DNA from: Bradyrhizobium genomosp. I (2014)
Lineage (GTDB): Bacteria; Pseudomonadota; Alphaproteobacteria; Rhizobiales; Xanthobacteraceae
Direction: 5' to 3'
NCBI RefSeq assembly: GCF_000261685.1
Contig: NZ_AJQE01000281.1
Span: forward strand, 1-44,045
Length of the DNA: 44,045 bases
Shown: positions 27,163 through 34,770 of the stretch, piece after piece
How positions within the stretch are numbered: position 1 is the stretch's first letter
Layout of the letters: every line of letters starts with the position of its first letter
Translations under genes and position numbers: made by a program
The notes under the pieces: model-generated
Told to the model about the DNA's origin: nothing
Seen by the model: only the letters and a program-made list of their open reading frames with translations
Databases searched by the model: none

Positions 27163-27747
27163 ATGCCTTCAGGCTTTTCGATCTCAGTGATCATCATCGT
27201 TGCGGCCGCGGTCTGGGCAATTTCACTCCTGTACTTCGGAGTAGACCTATCCTGGGATTACGCCAAGCCATTTTCGGTCACGGTCGCGGTCGTTACCGGC
27301 CTCTTGACGGCCTTCGACCGGGTACTGTGGCGGCACTGGCCGTTCCGGCTTTTTCACAAGACACCCGACCTCTCCGGCGAGTGGGGCGCTGAATTATTGT
27401 CCTCCTACGCCGAACAGGGTGGCCGAGAGAACAAGACGATCACCGGCACCGCCACGATTACGCAAACCTACACATCGTTATCGGTTCGATTGGTGACAGG
27501 CGAAGAGCCCAACACAAACAGATCCTTTCAGCTTGCTGGACGGCTGATCCGTCACAATGACGGTGTCTATGAAGTGATTGGCGTTTACCAGAGCGACCCC
27601 GACATTCTCGCTCGCGGCACGCAGACCGAAATCCACTATGGCGCATTCCGCTACCGCGTCATCGGTACGCCGCCGAAGAAGATGAGCGGTCATTACTGGA
27701 CCGATCGCAATACCAAGGGATCGATCCAACTCAAGAAACGCCTATGA
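27163..27747 (+). CDS. Cap15-like effector: two TM helices plus beta-barrel domain
   Basis: A 194-residue membrane protein. Two hydrophobic helices (about residues 7-27 and 36-52) are followed by a beta-rich domain beginning TPDLSGEWGAELLSSY, with ITGTATITQTYTSLSVRL and a C-terminal SGHYWTDR segment. This matches the 2TM beta-strand-rich effector group that includes Cap15 of CBASS, in which a cyclic nucleotide bound by the barrel triggers oligomerisation and inner-membrane damage. Nearest neighbour is the DAC-like gene on the opposite strand, a possible nucleotide source. No canonical CD-NTase is in the window. The ATG at 27163 lacks a clear ribosome site. Confidence 0.7.
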   Translation: MPSGFSISVIIIVAAAVWAISLLYFGVDLSWDYAKPFSVTVAVVTGLLTAFDRVLWRHWPFRLFHKTPDLSGEWGAELLSSYAEQGGRENKTITGTATITQTYTSLSVRLVTGEEPNTNRSFQLAGRLIRHNDGVYEVIGVYQSDPDILARGTQTEIHYGAFRYRVIGTPPKKMSGHYWTDRNTKGSIQLKKRL

Positions 27748-27793
27748 GAACTTGGTCTTCCGGGTACCGACTTTAGAGCGCTCGCCGTTCAAT

Positions 27794-28280
27794 CTAAGCC
27801 GAGGTCACGCCGGGAAAGTCGGGCGGATCGGGCTTGTGAGTCAGAAATTTTTGAAGTGCATTATCAGCAGAAACCTTCTGGAAGCTACCTTCCGCCAGGC
27901 CAAGCAACGTGCCTTGAGCGTTCGCGCCGAGCAACATCCAGGGCCAAATCTGCCTGCTGCTCTTCCGATTGGGTGGCATCGATTCGCAGATAGCGTTCGC
28001 CCAGTTGTGGCGCAGCATGTAATCGACGAGCTGCTGCTGTGAGGAAACGATCGTTCTCAAGAGCCGGCCTCGCATCATCCATTTCGCGCTGCCGAGATCG
28101 CGACCGAGGGATCGCTTGAGGGAAAATCCGGTCGAAGTGGTGCCGGTGCTGAGGATCGAGATCTGACACACATCTTGCTCAGAAAGTGCGTTGCCTCGTG
28201 CAGGGCACATTGGTCAGGGGCATTGGCGACGAGACCGCCGTCGGCATAGTGCGCAGCGCCAACCTCCGCCAGTGGGAAGT
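27794..28280 (-). pseudogene. C-terminal part of a patatin-like phospholipase (CapV-like), truncated and frameshifted
   Basis: On the minus strand, HFPLAEVGAAHYADGGLVANAP carries the DGG box that supplies the catalytic aspartate of patatins. After a frameshift near 28175-28190 the reading continues as CQISILSTGTTSTGFSLKR, another conserved patatin region, to the stop at 27794. The N-terminal half, including the GxSxG nucleophile, is missing because the IS1595-type transposon abuts at 28281. Bacterial patatins of this kind are common phospholipase effectors in nucleotide-signalling immunity, which fits the neighbouring genes, but the CapV assignment is inference. Confidence 0.65.
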
Positions 28281-28306
28281 GGGGATTATGTACTTCGCAC
28301 ACCCAT
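28281..28306 (+). repeat. Left terminal inverted repeat of the IS1595-type element
   Basis: Matches the right end at 23 of 26 positions; the first 15 bases are identical. The four bases just outside (AAGT) are also mirrored at the other end. Confidence 0.85.
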
Positions 28307-28395
28307 TTTGGTGGATACACGCGGTTTGACTGAGGAACCCGGGCAGGAATCGGGTAAGTTGCATTCGGGGGTTTGAGTGCAACTGGAGATTCGTG

Positions 28396-29175
28396 GTGAA
28401 TCAGTCTCGTTCTATCGTGATCAGGGGCAGCAAGATTTTCGAGGACGAATACGGGCTTATTTGTCTCGATGATCTCTGGCGAGCCGCCAAAGCTCCCGAC
28501 AGTAAGGTTCCGGCCAAATGGCGGCGTGGCCGCATGGCCAGCGCTCTGATCATTGAGCTTGAGAAAAAGATCAGAATTTCTTCTTTGAAAGAAAATAAGA
28601 CAATAATTCCAGCTATTTACTCCAAGCGTGGGAGAGGCAGTACCGGCACCTACGCCCATCCGATCATTGCCGCCGCATACGCTGGCTACCTGAGCCCAAA
28701 GCTGGAACTTGAGGTTCGGGAAGTTTGGCTTCGCTACCGTGCTGGCGATGCCACGCTTGCTGACGAGATTCTGGAACGGGCGACGGCGGAGGAAAACCGT
28801 TGGGCTGGTGCGCGGGCGCTATCCCGCTCCCAGCGGGTAACCTACACGGACACCCTCAAGGCCCATTACGTGACCGGGCGCGGTTATATGGACTGTACGG
28901 AAGCGGTCTACCTCAAGCTTCTGGGCGGCAAGTCCTACCAGCTCCGCGAGTTACGCGGCCTTGCTCCGAAGGTGAACGTGCGGGACAACCTTTCGGTCGC
29001 CGAGCTTTCGTTCGTCATGGCCGCCGAAGCCCTCGCTGCCGAGCGCATCGAAGAGGAGCTTAGGCTTGGAAACGATGAATGCGTCGAGGCGAGCGGCCGA
29101 AGCGCCTCAGCGATCCGCGAAGCCATTGAAGCCGACCGGAAGGCGCGAAAGGCTCCCCGACTCACAAATACCTAG
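28396..29175 (+). CDS. KilA-N domain protein, transposon passenger
   Basis: A 259-residue protein. Residues 15-110 form a KilA-N DNA-binding domain: an N-terminal strand region, then GRGSTGTYAHPIIAAAYAGY and SPKLELEVREVWLRYRAGD, which are the conserved KilA-N signatures. The C-terminal part is charged and helical, with a segment YMDCTEAVYLKLLGGKSYQLR possibly binding a partner. Such proteins occur in phages and mobile elements. Two GTG codons in a row (28393, 28396) can start it; GGAG at 28385 favours the second. Probably a regulator or an anti-host factor of the element; function unproven. Confidence 0.8.
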   Translation: MNQSRSIVIRGSKIFEDEYGLICLDDLWRAAKAPDSKVPAKWRRGRMASALIIELEKKIRISSLKENKTIIPAIYSKRGRGSTGTYAHPIIAAAYAGYLSPKLELEVREVWLRYRAGDATLADEILERATAEENRWAGARALSRSQRVTYTDTLKAHYVTGRGYMDCTEAVYLKLLGGKSYQLRELRGLAPKVNVRDNLSVAELSFVMAAEALAAERIEEELRLGNDECVEASGRSASAIREAIEADRKARKAPRLTNT

Positions 29176-29330
29176 TCGCCGTTCTTATCGGTCGGCTTAG
29201 GGCGCTCGGCGGGCTTCTGCCGAGCGATTTTGCCGAGTCGCTCGTCGAACCGCTTTTCATCATCGTCCGTCTCTAACTCGCGGGCGGCTTGCTTGAACTT
29301 TTCCAGTTGCTTCTTGGTCACGAGATCCAC
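29172..29330 (-). CDS. Small charged protein, transposon passenger
   Basis: A 52-residue protein beginning VDLVTKKQLEKFKQAARELE, with a highly charged helical body and a Lys/Pro-rich tail. Its stop overlaps the KilA-N stop by 3 bases, and its start is 3 bases from the DUF3800 start on the other strand, so it fills the gap between the two passengers exactly. I recall similar small proteins accompanying this class of element but cannot name a family. Start codon GTG (29330, or 29321 with a GGTGGA site). Confidence 0.6.
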   Translation of the reverse strand: MDLVTKKQLEKFKQAARELETDDDEKRFDERLGKIARQKPAERPKPTDKNGD

Positions 29331-29332
29331 CG

Positions 29333-30193
29333 ATGCCTAAGGTAATGTGCCTATATATGGATGATTCCGGAACGCGGAATCCTGACAAGAAGATTGCCGA
29401 CGATCTTACGTACAAAGACTGGTTCGCATTGGGCGGCATTCTCATGAAGGAAGAGGATGACGGCCAAATTGTCACCCAGCACGCAAAGTTCTGCGAAACC
29501 TGGGGCATTACATACCCGCTCAGATCATACGACATTCGGCTGTGGGACAAGCGGTTCTCCTGGCTTCGGACGCTTTCCGCCGAGGAGCGCGGGAAGTTCA
29601 TGCGCGGGTTGGGCGACTTGCTAACTGGCATTCCTGTTATCGGGTATGCCGCTGTGATCGATCGGCCCGGGTATAATGCACGGTATCGAGAGAAGTACGG
29701 AAGGCAGACATGGCAGCTTTGCCAGACTGCCTTTAGCGTTATCTGCGAGAGAGCCGCGAAACGGGCCCGCTCCGAGGGCTGTAAATTGCGCGTCTTTGTC
29801 GAGGAGGGCGATAAGACTGCCGACGGCCACGTTCGGCAGTACTATTCCGACCTCAGAACCAAAGGGATGCCATTCGACACCGGCAACATGAAGAAGTACG
29901 CGCCGATGACACAGGAAGAGTTGGCCGACACCCTCTACGATTTGAGATTCCGGACGAAAAAGTCACCGCTGATGCAGATCGCCGACGTGTATCTCTATCC
30001 CATGGCTCGGGGCGGGTACGACCCGAACTACACGCCCTACCAAATGCTCAGAACAAGCAAGAAGCTCATCGATGACTTGTTGTCCGAAGAAGAAACCCCA
30101 CACCTCGGCATTAAATACAGCTGCTTTGAAATGGTCGAAAAAGCGCGCGAGAGGGCAAAAAGCAAAAAAGCCAGTCGCAAGACTGGCTCTTAA
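29333..30193 (+). CDS. DUF3800 domain protein, transposon passenger
   Basis: A 286-residue protein. The N-terminus CLYMDDSGTRNPDK is the DUF3800 signature, whose Asp residues belong to an RNase H-like fold; RVFVEEGDKTADGHV and the late segment MQIADVYLYPMARG supply further acidic and polar residues typical of the family. DUF3800 proteins are frequent on mobile elements and are suspected nucleases, but no activity is established to my knowledge. The 3' end overlaps a transcription terminator for the opposite strand. Confidence 0.8.
   Translation: MPKVMCLYMDDSGTRNPDKKIADDLTYKDWFALGGILMKEEDDGQIVTQHAKFCETWGITYPLRSYDIRLWDKRFSWLRTLSAEERGKFMRGLGDLLTGIPVIGYAAVIDRPGYNARYREKYGRQTWQLCQTAFSVICERAAKRARSEGCKLRVFVEEGDKTADGHVRQYYSDLRTKGMPFDTGNMKKYAPMTQEELADTLYDLRFRTKKSPLMQIADVYLYPMARGGYDPNYTPYQMLRTSKKLIDDLLSEEETPHLGIKYSCFEMVEKARERAKSKKASRKTGS
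30158..30188 (-). terminator. Rho-independent terminator for the transposase transcript
   Basis: On the minus strand AGCCAGTC GCAA-type loop GACTGGCT (30169-30188) forms a perfect 8-bp stem with a 4-base loop, followed by TTTTTTGCTTTTT. It lies downstream of the transposase stop and inside the last codons of the convergent DUF3800 gene. Confidence 0.75.
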
Positions 30194-30388
30194 GCAGCCG
30201 CCGTAACGGCGACCTCCCGGGCTATGCCCCACAAACCATATAAGGCTATCTCATTGATTCGTCAAGAAGATTTTTACGAATCATTTGATTCGCAACTTCA
30301 AATACTTACGACCCAATACCGGCTTCACTAGGCACCTATAGGTGAGGCGTTTACCGGCTGCACCTTTGATTGCCAGTTCCGCTCGCTC
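30194..30388. other. Spacer between convergent DUF3800 and transposase genes
   Basis: Holds GATTCGT (30256-30262) facing ACGAATC (30276-30282), a third copy of the ATTCG core at 30287, and a 12-base palindrome CACCTATAGGTG (30333-30344). They could be hairpins or protein sites in the transposon; no gene is present. Confidence 0.5.
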
Positions 30389-31258
30389 CTAATCGTCCAC
30401 ACCCAGCGCGACACGATTGCTGTAGCGGAAGTCAAATTCAGCGAGATAGCGGTGCAATTGCTTCTCTGAGCAGTGCTGATAGACGCACTTCATGCCCCGT
30501 TTGAAGATACTGTAGTAGCCCTCGACGGTGTTGGTGGTGATCGTGTCACCGGCGCTGTAGCGCACGTATTCCTCTCGGCTGTGGTTCACAGCGTCATGGC
30601 TCATGAAGTGGGCGCCAATCTGATTGTACCAACGGCCTTCATCGGTGTTGATGACGGTTTCGCGGTTGACATTCTCGCGAACGATCTTGGTCACTTCGTT
30701 GAGAGCGGTGGCATCGATATGGAAGCTGCGGGCCGAGCCGCCACGCTCCACAAGCGTCATGACGATGTTCTTATGCGCGCCGCCGCCGCGAGGCTTCGCA
30801 ACGCCCTGCAAACGGCCGATGTAGGTCTCATCGACTTCCACGGTCTTGCCATTGCCGCCCATGGGCGAAAGCTTCCCGTCACGCATCGCCTCGCGGATGC
30901 GGTGAGCCAAAAACCACGCCGACTTGTAGGTGATCTCCAGAGTGCGGTGGAGCTGATGGGCCGAAATGCCCTTCTTGCTGGACGCCATCAGGTGAACCGC
31001 CTGTAGCCACTTGTGCAGCGGGATATGGGCGGACTCGAAGACCGTACCGACCCGCACGGTGAACTGCTTACGGCACTCGTAGCACTTCCACAGACCGAGC
31101 CGGACCTTGCCGTTTTTGCCCTTTACACCCTTAAGGCGACCAGCCTTATCGACCACGCCACAGTGCGGGCAAACCACCCCGTTGATCCACAACAGCTTTT
31201 CGAGATGAGCGAAGGCCGCTTTCTCGTGGTGGAAGTAAGGGTTGCTGAGCACAGACAT
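30389..31258 (-). CDS. IS1595-family (ISXO2-like) transposase
   Basis: A 289-residue DDE transposase. An N-terminal zinc ribbon (CPHC and CYEC pairs) precedes the catalytic domain, in which VEVDETYIG and INTDEGRWY hold the two Asp residues and NTVEGYYSIFKRG holds the third acidic residue. Length and order are those of ISXO2-like transposases of the IS1595 family, which cut at the terminal inverted repeats found at 28281 and 31331. I chose the ATG at 31258; a TTG at 31279 extends the frame by seven codons. The frame is intact, so the element may still be mobile. Confidence 0.88.
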   Translation of the reverse strand: MSVLSNPYFHHEKAAFAHLEKLLWINGVVCPHCGVVDKAGRLKGVKGKNGKVRLGLWKCYECRKQFTVRVGTVFESAHIPLHKWLQAVHLMASSKKGISAHQLHRTLEITYKSAWFLAHRIREAMRDGKLSPMGGNGKTVEVDETYIGRLQGVAKPRGGGAHKNIVMTLVERGGSARSFHIDATALNEVTKIVRENVNRETVINTDEGRWYNQIGAHFMSHDAVNHSREEYVRYSAGDTITTNTVEGYYSIFKRGMKCVYQHCSEKQLHRYLAEFDFRYSNRVALGVDD

Positions 31259-31305
31259 GGGAAAATCAAATAACTTCAACCTTTCAGTTGAAGGTATCAG
31301 GTTTC

Positions 31306-31331
31306 ATGGGTTTGTAAAGTACATAATCCCC
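31306..31331 (-). repeat. Right terminal inverted repeat of the IS1595-type element
   Basis: Read on the minus strand from 31331 it starts GGGGATTATGTACTT and then diverges slightly from the left end before a shared CCCAT block. Confidence 0.85.
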
Positions 31332-31602
31332 ACTTGGGCGGCCTTTTCGAGCGTGTGACCACCGTCATGGGCCGACTTCTCGACCGTCTTGCCCGTGTCG
31401 TCCACCGCCTTGACAGTGGTGGCGGCGGCATCCTGCACGACCTTCGCCGTCTGTTTCGCGACGTTGTCTGACTGAGGCCGCCATGGGCGGTGTTGCAGGC
31501 TGCATCAAAGATTCCTCCGCAGGCGAACGCCGAAGGGCTGTTGAGCACCAACCCAAAGATCGCTGCCGAGGTTAGATAGAGCTATGCAATGCGCTTGTTC
31601 AT
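31332..31602 (-). pseudogene. 5' part of an exported repeat-rich protein, broken and cut by the transposon
   Basis: From the ATG at 31602 the minus strand reads MNKRIA, a stop, then in the same frame a signal peptide ending SPSAFACGGIFDAACNTAHGG. After a frameshift near 31470 it continues DNVAKQTAKVVQDAAATT and KAVDDTGKTVEKSAHDGG, imperfect 11-residue repeats of the VEKAxxDxGxT type, until the transposon end at 31331. The type resembles periplasmic repeat proteins seen in Bradyrhizobium. The remainder is not at the other side of the transposon. Confidence 0.6.
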
Positions 31603-31746
31603 AGTTTCATCCCGTTGCTTGCTGAGGCCCACGACATGGTCGGGACATCAGGTCCTCCGGTTCGGACGGAGCCGCGGAGTATTCGGGAACATTTCTGAAC
31701 GGCGAGCGCTTCAGTCGTTCAGACTCCATTCATTGCAAAGACAAAA

Positions 31747-32139
31747 TTGTGGTTGCCAACGAAGACACGACCGATTTATGAGCAACTTCAACGATCGGTG
31801 GCCGGCGGCCTGCCGCCGTCATTACGAAGAATTCATCGAGTCCTTCTCCCTGATCCGACTCCGCTAGGCTCAATTGGCGTCGCAGATGCTGTGAACAGGG
31901 TGTACCGCGAGGGCCGAAACAAGCTTGCTCACGGCGAGATGGCGGGCCTTTTCGAGAATCTTTCCGAGATTCGGATGATAGGCGATGCGCTTCTCGCCAA
32001 CTTGTTCGATGCCGTCACATTCGAGCTCGCGGCAATCATCGATCAGCGGCCCGCAATCTTGACCGTGCCGGAAGATCACGCTTATCGCGCCCTCAAAGAG
32101 AGGTCGAAAAAACGGGTCGTCAACCCTTCGAGTTCTTAG
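31747..32139 (+). pseudogene. HEPN-like gene fragment
   Basis: The C-terminal 75 residues (VYREGRNKLAHGEMAGLFEN onward) carry R-N-x3-H, the HEPN RNase motif, and look like a genuine conserved protein tail. The N-terminal part of the frame looks artefactual: a different frame around 31780-31860 (FMSNFNDRWPAACRRHYEEF) is the better continuation, so a frameshift near 31855 is likely. Its 3' end overlaps the convergent gene by 20 bases. Confidence 0.45.
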
Positions 32140-33223
32140 AGGCTGGTTTGGGTTGAAAAAGGATCCTGTTGTTCTCTCGCTTGATATCGAGGAAGTCGAA
32201 GGGAGATGCGGAGCTTTCGTTCAGTATCCGCTCTGGATAGCCGTCGACGGCGAGCTTCATGACGTACGAAACGGTATTATCCGGAAGCACGACAAGTTCG
32301 TCTGCATTCCACGACAAATCGCGCGTGACCGGACTGGCTTCGTCCTGGCGTTCGATCGTCCTAATGAGCGGCACGGCGTTGAGATTGCAGTACTGATAGG
32401 CGTCCCACTCGTGAAACATGTCCTTGTTGCGTCCAAGCTGAATATTGAATGTGAACTCGGTGTCCTTGATCGTGTTGCGGTCGACACCCGTGCAACTGCT
32501 ACCCCCCTCGCCCCTGTCTTGTGTCCACCAATCGCGATTGGCCACCAGTTTCTCGACATCGATCTTCCATCCCTGTTTGGCCAGGTCGGGAGCGATGGCG
32601 AAGTGCGCGGGATAAGTCGAATTCTGACCCTTGCCGCTCACCTGAACGCGGGGGTGGGTCGAGGTCTCCTGGGACTTCGCCAGGATTTTTGGGGTGATAG
32701 TGACCGTTCCGAGGTGCTGCAATTTGGGGCTGGGTGACGGCGACGGCCCCGAACCTCCGCCCTTACCGGAAATGAACTCCCTGATCGCGGTGGCAATCTC
32801 CGGGTTGGAATAGGCGCCGTAGGTAACAGTGCTCAATGCGATCAGGAAGAAGAACGGCGCTGCACTGACGGTCAGACGCCGAATATGTGTGAAACGTTGC
32901 TTTTCGAGCTCGGTAACGCTGATCTGGCTCTTGATCTTGCTGTAAACCCGCGACGCGCCGTCGGCCGAGTGCTTCTGGACTTTGGCGAGTTCTTTGAGCG
33001 CAGCGAGCCTTGCGCTATCGCTACCGAACGTCTGGAGGATCTCGATCACCTGGTCGGCGTTGAAGATGCCGTCGCCTTCCACGACCTGTCGGACAGACCT
33101 GAATTCCGACCCCTCTAGCGCACGCACCTTCTGATAAAGATAAAAATACGCAACGAGCGCGAGCACTCCCAACACAGACGTCGCGCCGGCAATGACCGTA
33201 ACCACTTCGACTGTCAATTGCAT
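32120..33223 (-). CDS. Two-TM membrane protein of unknown function
   Basis: A 367-residue protein I do not recognise. Residues 3-29 are one hydrophobic helix (VVTVIAGATSVLGVLALVAYFYLY), followed by a cytoplasmic-looking helical region of about 85 residues, a second hydrophobic helix (about 125-145, PFFFLIALSTVTYGAYS), a Gly/Ser/Pro-rich linker (GPSPSPSPK) and a C-terminal domain of about 190 residues with two Cys near CTGVDR and YCNLN, probably in the periplasm. The ATG at 33223 is chosen because GGAGGGG lies 5-6 bases upstream. It sits alone among pseudogenes. Confidence 0.7.
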   Translation of the reverse strand: MQLTVEVVTVIAGATSVLGVLALVAYFYLYQKVRALEGSEFRSVRQVVEGDGIFNADQVIEILQTFGSDSARLAALKELAKVQKHSADGASRVYSKIKSQISVTELEKQRFTHIRRLTVSAAPFFFLIALSTVTYGAYSNPEIATAIREFISGKGGGSGPSPSPSPKLQHLGTVTITPKILAKSQETSTHPRVQVSGKGQNSTYPAHFAIAPDLAKQGWKIDVEKLVANRDWWTQDRGEGGSSCTGVDRNTIKDTEFTFNIQLGRNKDMFHEWDAYQYCNLNAVPLIRTIERQDEASPVTRDLSWNADELVVLPDNTVSYVMKLAVDGYPERILNESSASPFDFLDIKRENNRILFQPKPASKNSKG

Positions 33224-33411
33224 TATTCCCCTCCGACATCTGCACTCTGGCAAATTGCCGGATTGTTGTCACCGTATCACATTTGGCGACGCGACTCCTT
33301 GAGGGCCAGGCCACGCGACGGCCTGACGCCATCTGCGGGACGCCCAGACCAGAATGCGCAGCGCAGGTCGGTTTCGTCAAAAACGCCGTACTGCTCTCTA
33401 TCCCGGTTAGA

Positions 33412-33757
33412 TCAATCTCGCGACTTGATGAGCCGAGCAACGAGTGGCAGGACGGCACCGAGGGCGATCAAGCTGAAGATCGGCCGCAACGTTATCGCGT
33501 TCGCGTATTGCAACGCAACGATGCCGGGAGGATGAGTACTGCGAGAAGCGCCTCATAGGCCCCGAGCGCGCCCGCCATTTCACTAATGCGCTCCAAGATA
33601 CCCTTGACCAGCTGAGCCAATGGTCCAGTTGGGAAATGTTGCGCGGGGCCAGCGTGGCGATGGAGGGCTCGATGGAGGCAAGCCACTGTCGGCGCCGTTT
33701 TGCAGAAGGGCGCGAAGAACCTTTATCCGCCTTCTTGGGTCTCGTTTTTGCAGACAT
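33412..33757 (-). pseudogene. Small membrane protein, frameshifted
   Basis: Three pieces on the minus strand join into one plausible protein: a basic start (MSAKTRPKKADKGSSRPSAK) with IATLAPRNISQLDHW, then in a second frame LAQLVKGILERISEMAGALG and EALLAVLI, then in a third ITLRPIFSLIALGAVLPLVA ending RLIKSRD at 33412. The result would have one or two membrane helices. No family assigned. Confidence 0.4.
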
Positions 33758-34131
33758 GTCTTCAGCTACGGCGAGCCACCAGAGTTCTGCGTTGAGAGGA
33801 GTGTCCAGCTGTCAACGGCGAAATCGGCGACTAACCGCGGGGGTTAATCTTGGCTTTGATGGTCCGCGCCGGCGTTGGACTACCGGGTAGAGACCAAAAA
33901 AGCCCGATCCGCCCAGCCAGGATTGGCGCGCGGAGCGCCGCGTCACGCCCCCCATATACCGGCGCGCCAAGGATTCGACTGCGTCGGATCGCCATCGACG
34001 CGGCAAGGACTCGATTACAGTAATCGGCCGATTTGGGCTCGGTTGTACGGTGGTTGTATGAAAATCGAGAGCGAGCAACAAAATCCGCCCAAAAAGCGTA
34101 TGCAACAGCCTGCTTTCATTGAATTGCTTTA
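33758..34131. other. Intergenic stretch
   Basis: No gene supported. It contains GATTACaGTAATC (34013-34025), a near-perfect palindrome, and GC-rich inverted segments around 33930-33965 that may be debris of a mobile element next to the tRNA relic. Confidence 0.4.
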
Positions 34132-34205
34132 GAGCGTATGAACGGAATCGAACCCTCGTATTCAGCTTGGAAGGCTGATGCTGCCTCGAACTCAAGCAAT
34201 ATCGG
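34132..34205 (-). pseudogene. Decayed tRNA-Gly (anticodon TCC)
   Basis: On the minus strand the anticodon arm CAGCCTTCCAAGCTG and the following GAATACGAGGGTTCGATTCC match the rhizobial tRNA-Gly(TCC) as I remember it. The T-stem (ACGAG against CCGTT) no longer pairs, the acceptor end reads ATACGCTC, and the 5' half is only partly recognisable, so it should not be functional. tRNA ends are common integration sites, so this may be an old attachment-site copy. Confidence 0.5.
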
Positions 34206-34281
34206 TCCCGGTCACAGCTGAATCCTGAGGTGGTCCATATGACGATCGGGTGGCCTTCTGCAGCGCGATAAGGGCATTGTC

Positions 34282-34690
34282 TTAACAAGCGACAACGCGA
34301 AGATTGTTTGTCGCGCCTCTAAGTCCAAACGGCACTCCCGAGACAATCAAAGCCAAGTCGCCCAATCGAATATAGCCTTCGTGGTGCACGGCCGCCGAGG
34401 CGATCCGCGTCATCTCCTCATAACCAGAAGGACCGCTAGACACGGCACTGTGCCCCCCCATAACAAGCACATGCGCCGAGCCGCTTTCTCGTCCGGGGTA
34501 AGGGCAAGGTTCGGCACCGGCGGCCGGCTGCGTGAGATCCGAGCAGCCGTCGTCCCGCCTGCCGTGAACCCGATGATGACCTTGGCGCCAATTTTAGCGG
34601 CAAGATCTGCCCCCGCGGCCGCGACGGCATGCGAAGGGGAACTCTCCACGTCATCTCGAGAAGCCTCAATCAGCGACCGATACATCGATC
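34282..34690 (-). pseudogene. Pyruvate kinase C-terminal fragment, frameshifted
   Basis: The minus strand encodes MYRSLIEASRDDVESSPSHA, AAKIGAKVIIGFTAGGTTAA and RRMCLLWG, then after a G-tract near 34452-34459 continues in another frame as GYEEMTRIASAAVHHEGYIR, GDLALIVSGVPFGLRG and ATNNLRVV. This is the C-terminal domain of pyruvate kinase (last ~135 residues). The catalytic barrel is absent. One lost G would explain the shift. Confidence 0.75.
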
Positions 34691-34770
34691 TAGTCATAAA
34701 GACCAAAGCCGCCCCTTACGGACTGCGGTCGACGGTAGTTGAGCCAGCCAATGTCCTCTTCGCCAGTCGC

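Larger units (their letters stand above)
28281..31331. mobile_element. IS1595-family transposon with passenger genes
   Basis: A 3051-base element bounded by inverted repeats that both begin GGGGATTATGTACTT. It holds an ISXO2-type transposase gene and three passengers: a KilA-N protein, a 52-residue protein and a DUF3800 protein. The flanking 8 bases differ (TGGGAAGT on the left, ACTTGGGC on the right) and the flanks are fragments of two unrelated genes, so the element no longer sits in a simple insertion site. Confidence 0.85.

Noticed and set aside
28075..28659. 194-codon minus-strand frame as a single protein
   Set aside because: Its left part is real patatin sequence, but the rest lies inside the transposon and antisense to the KilA-N gene.
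28281..31331. Target-site duplication of the IS1595-type element
   Set aside because: The 8 flanking bases on each side are different; only a mirrored AAGT is shared, which is not a direct repeat.
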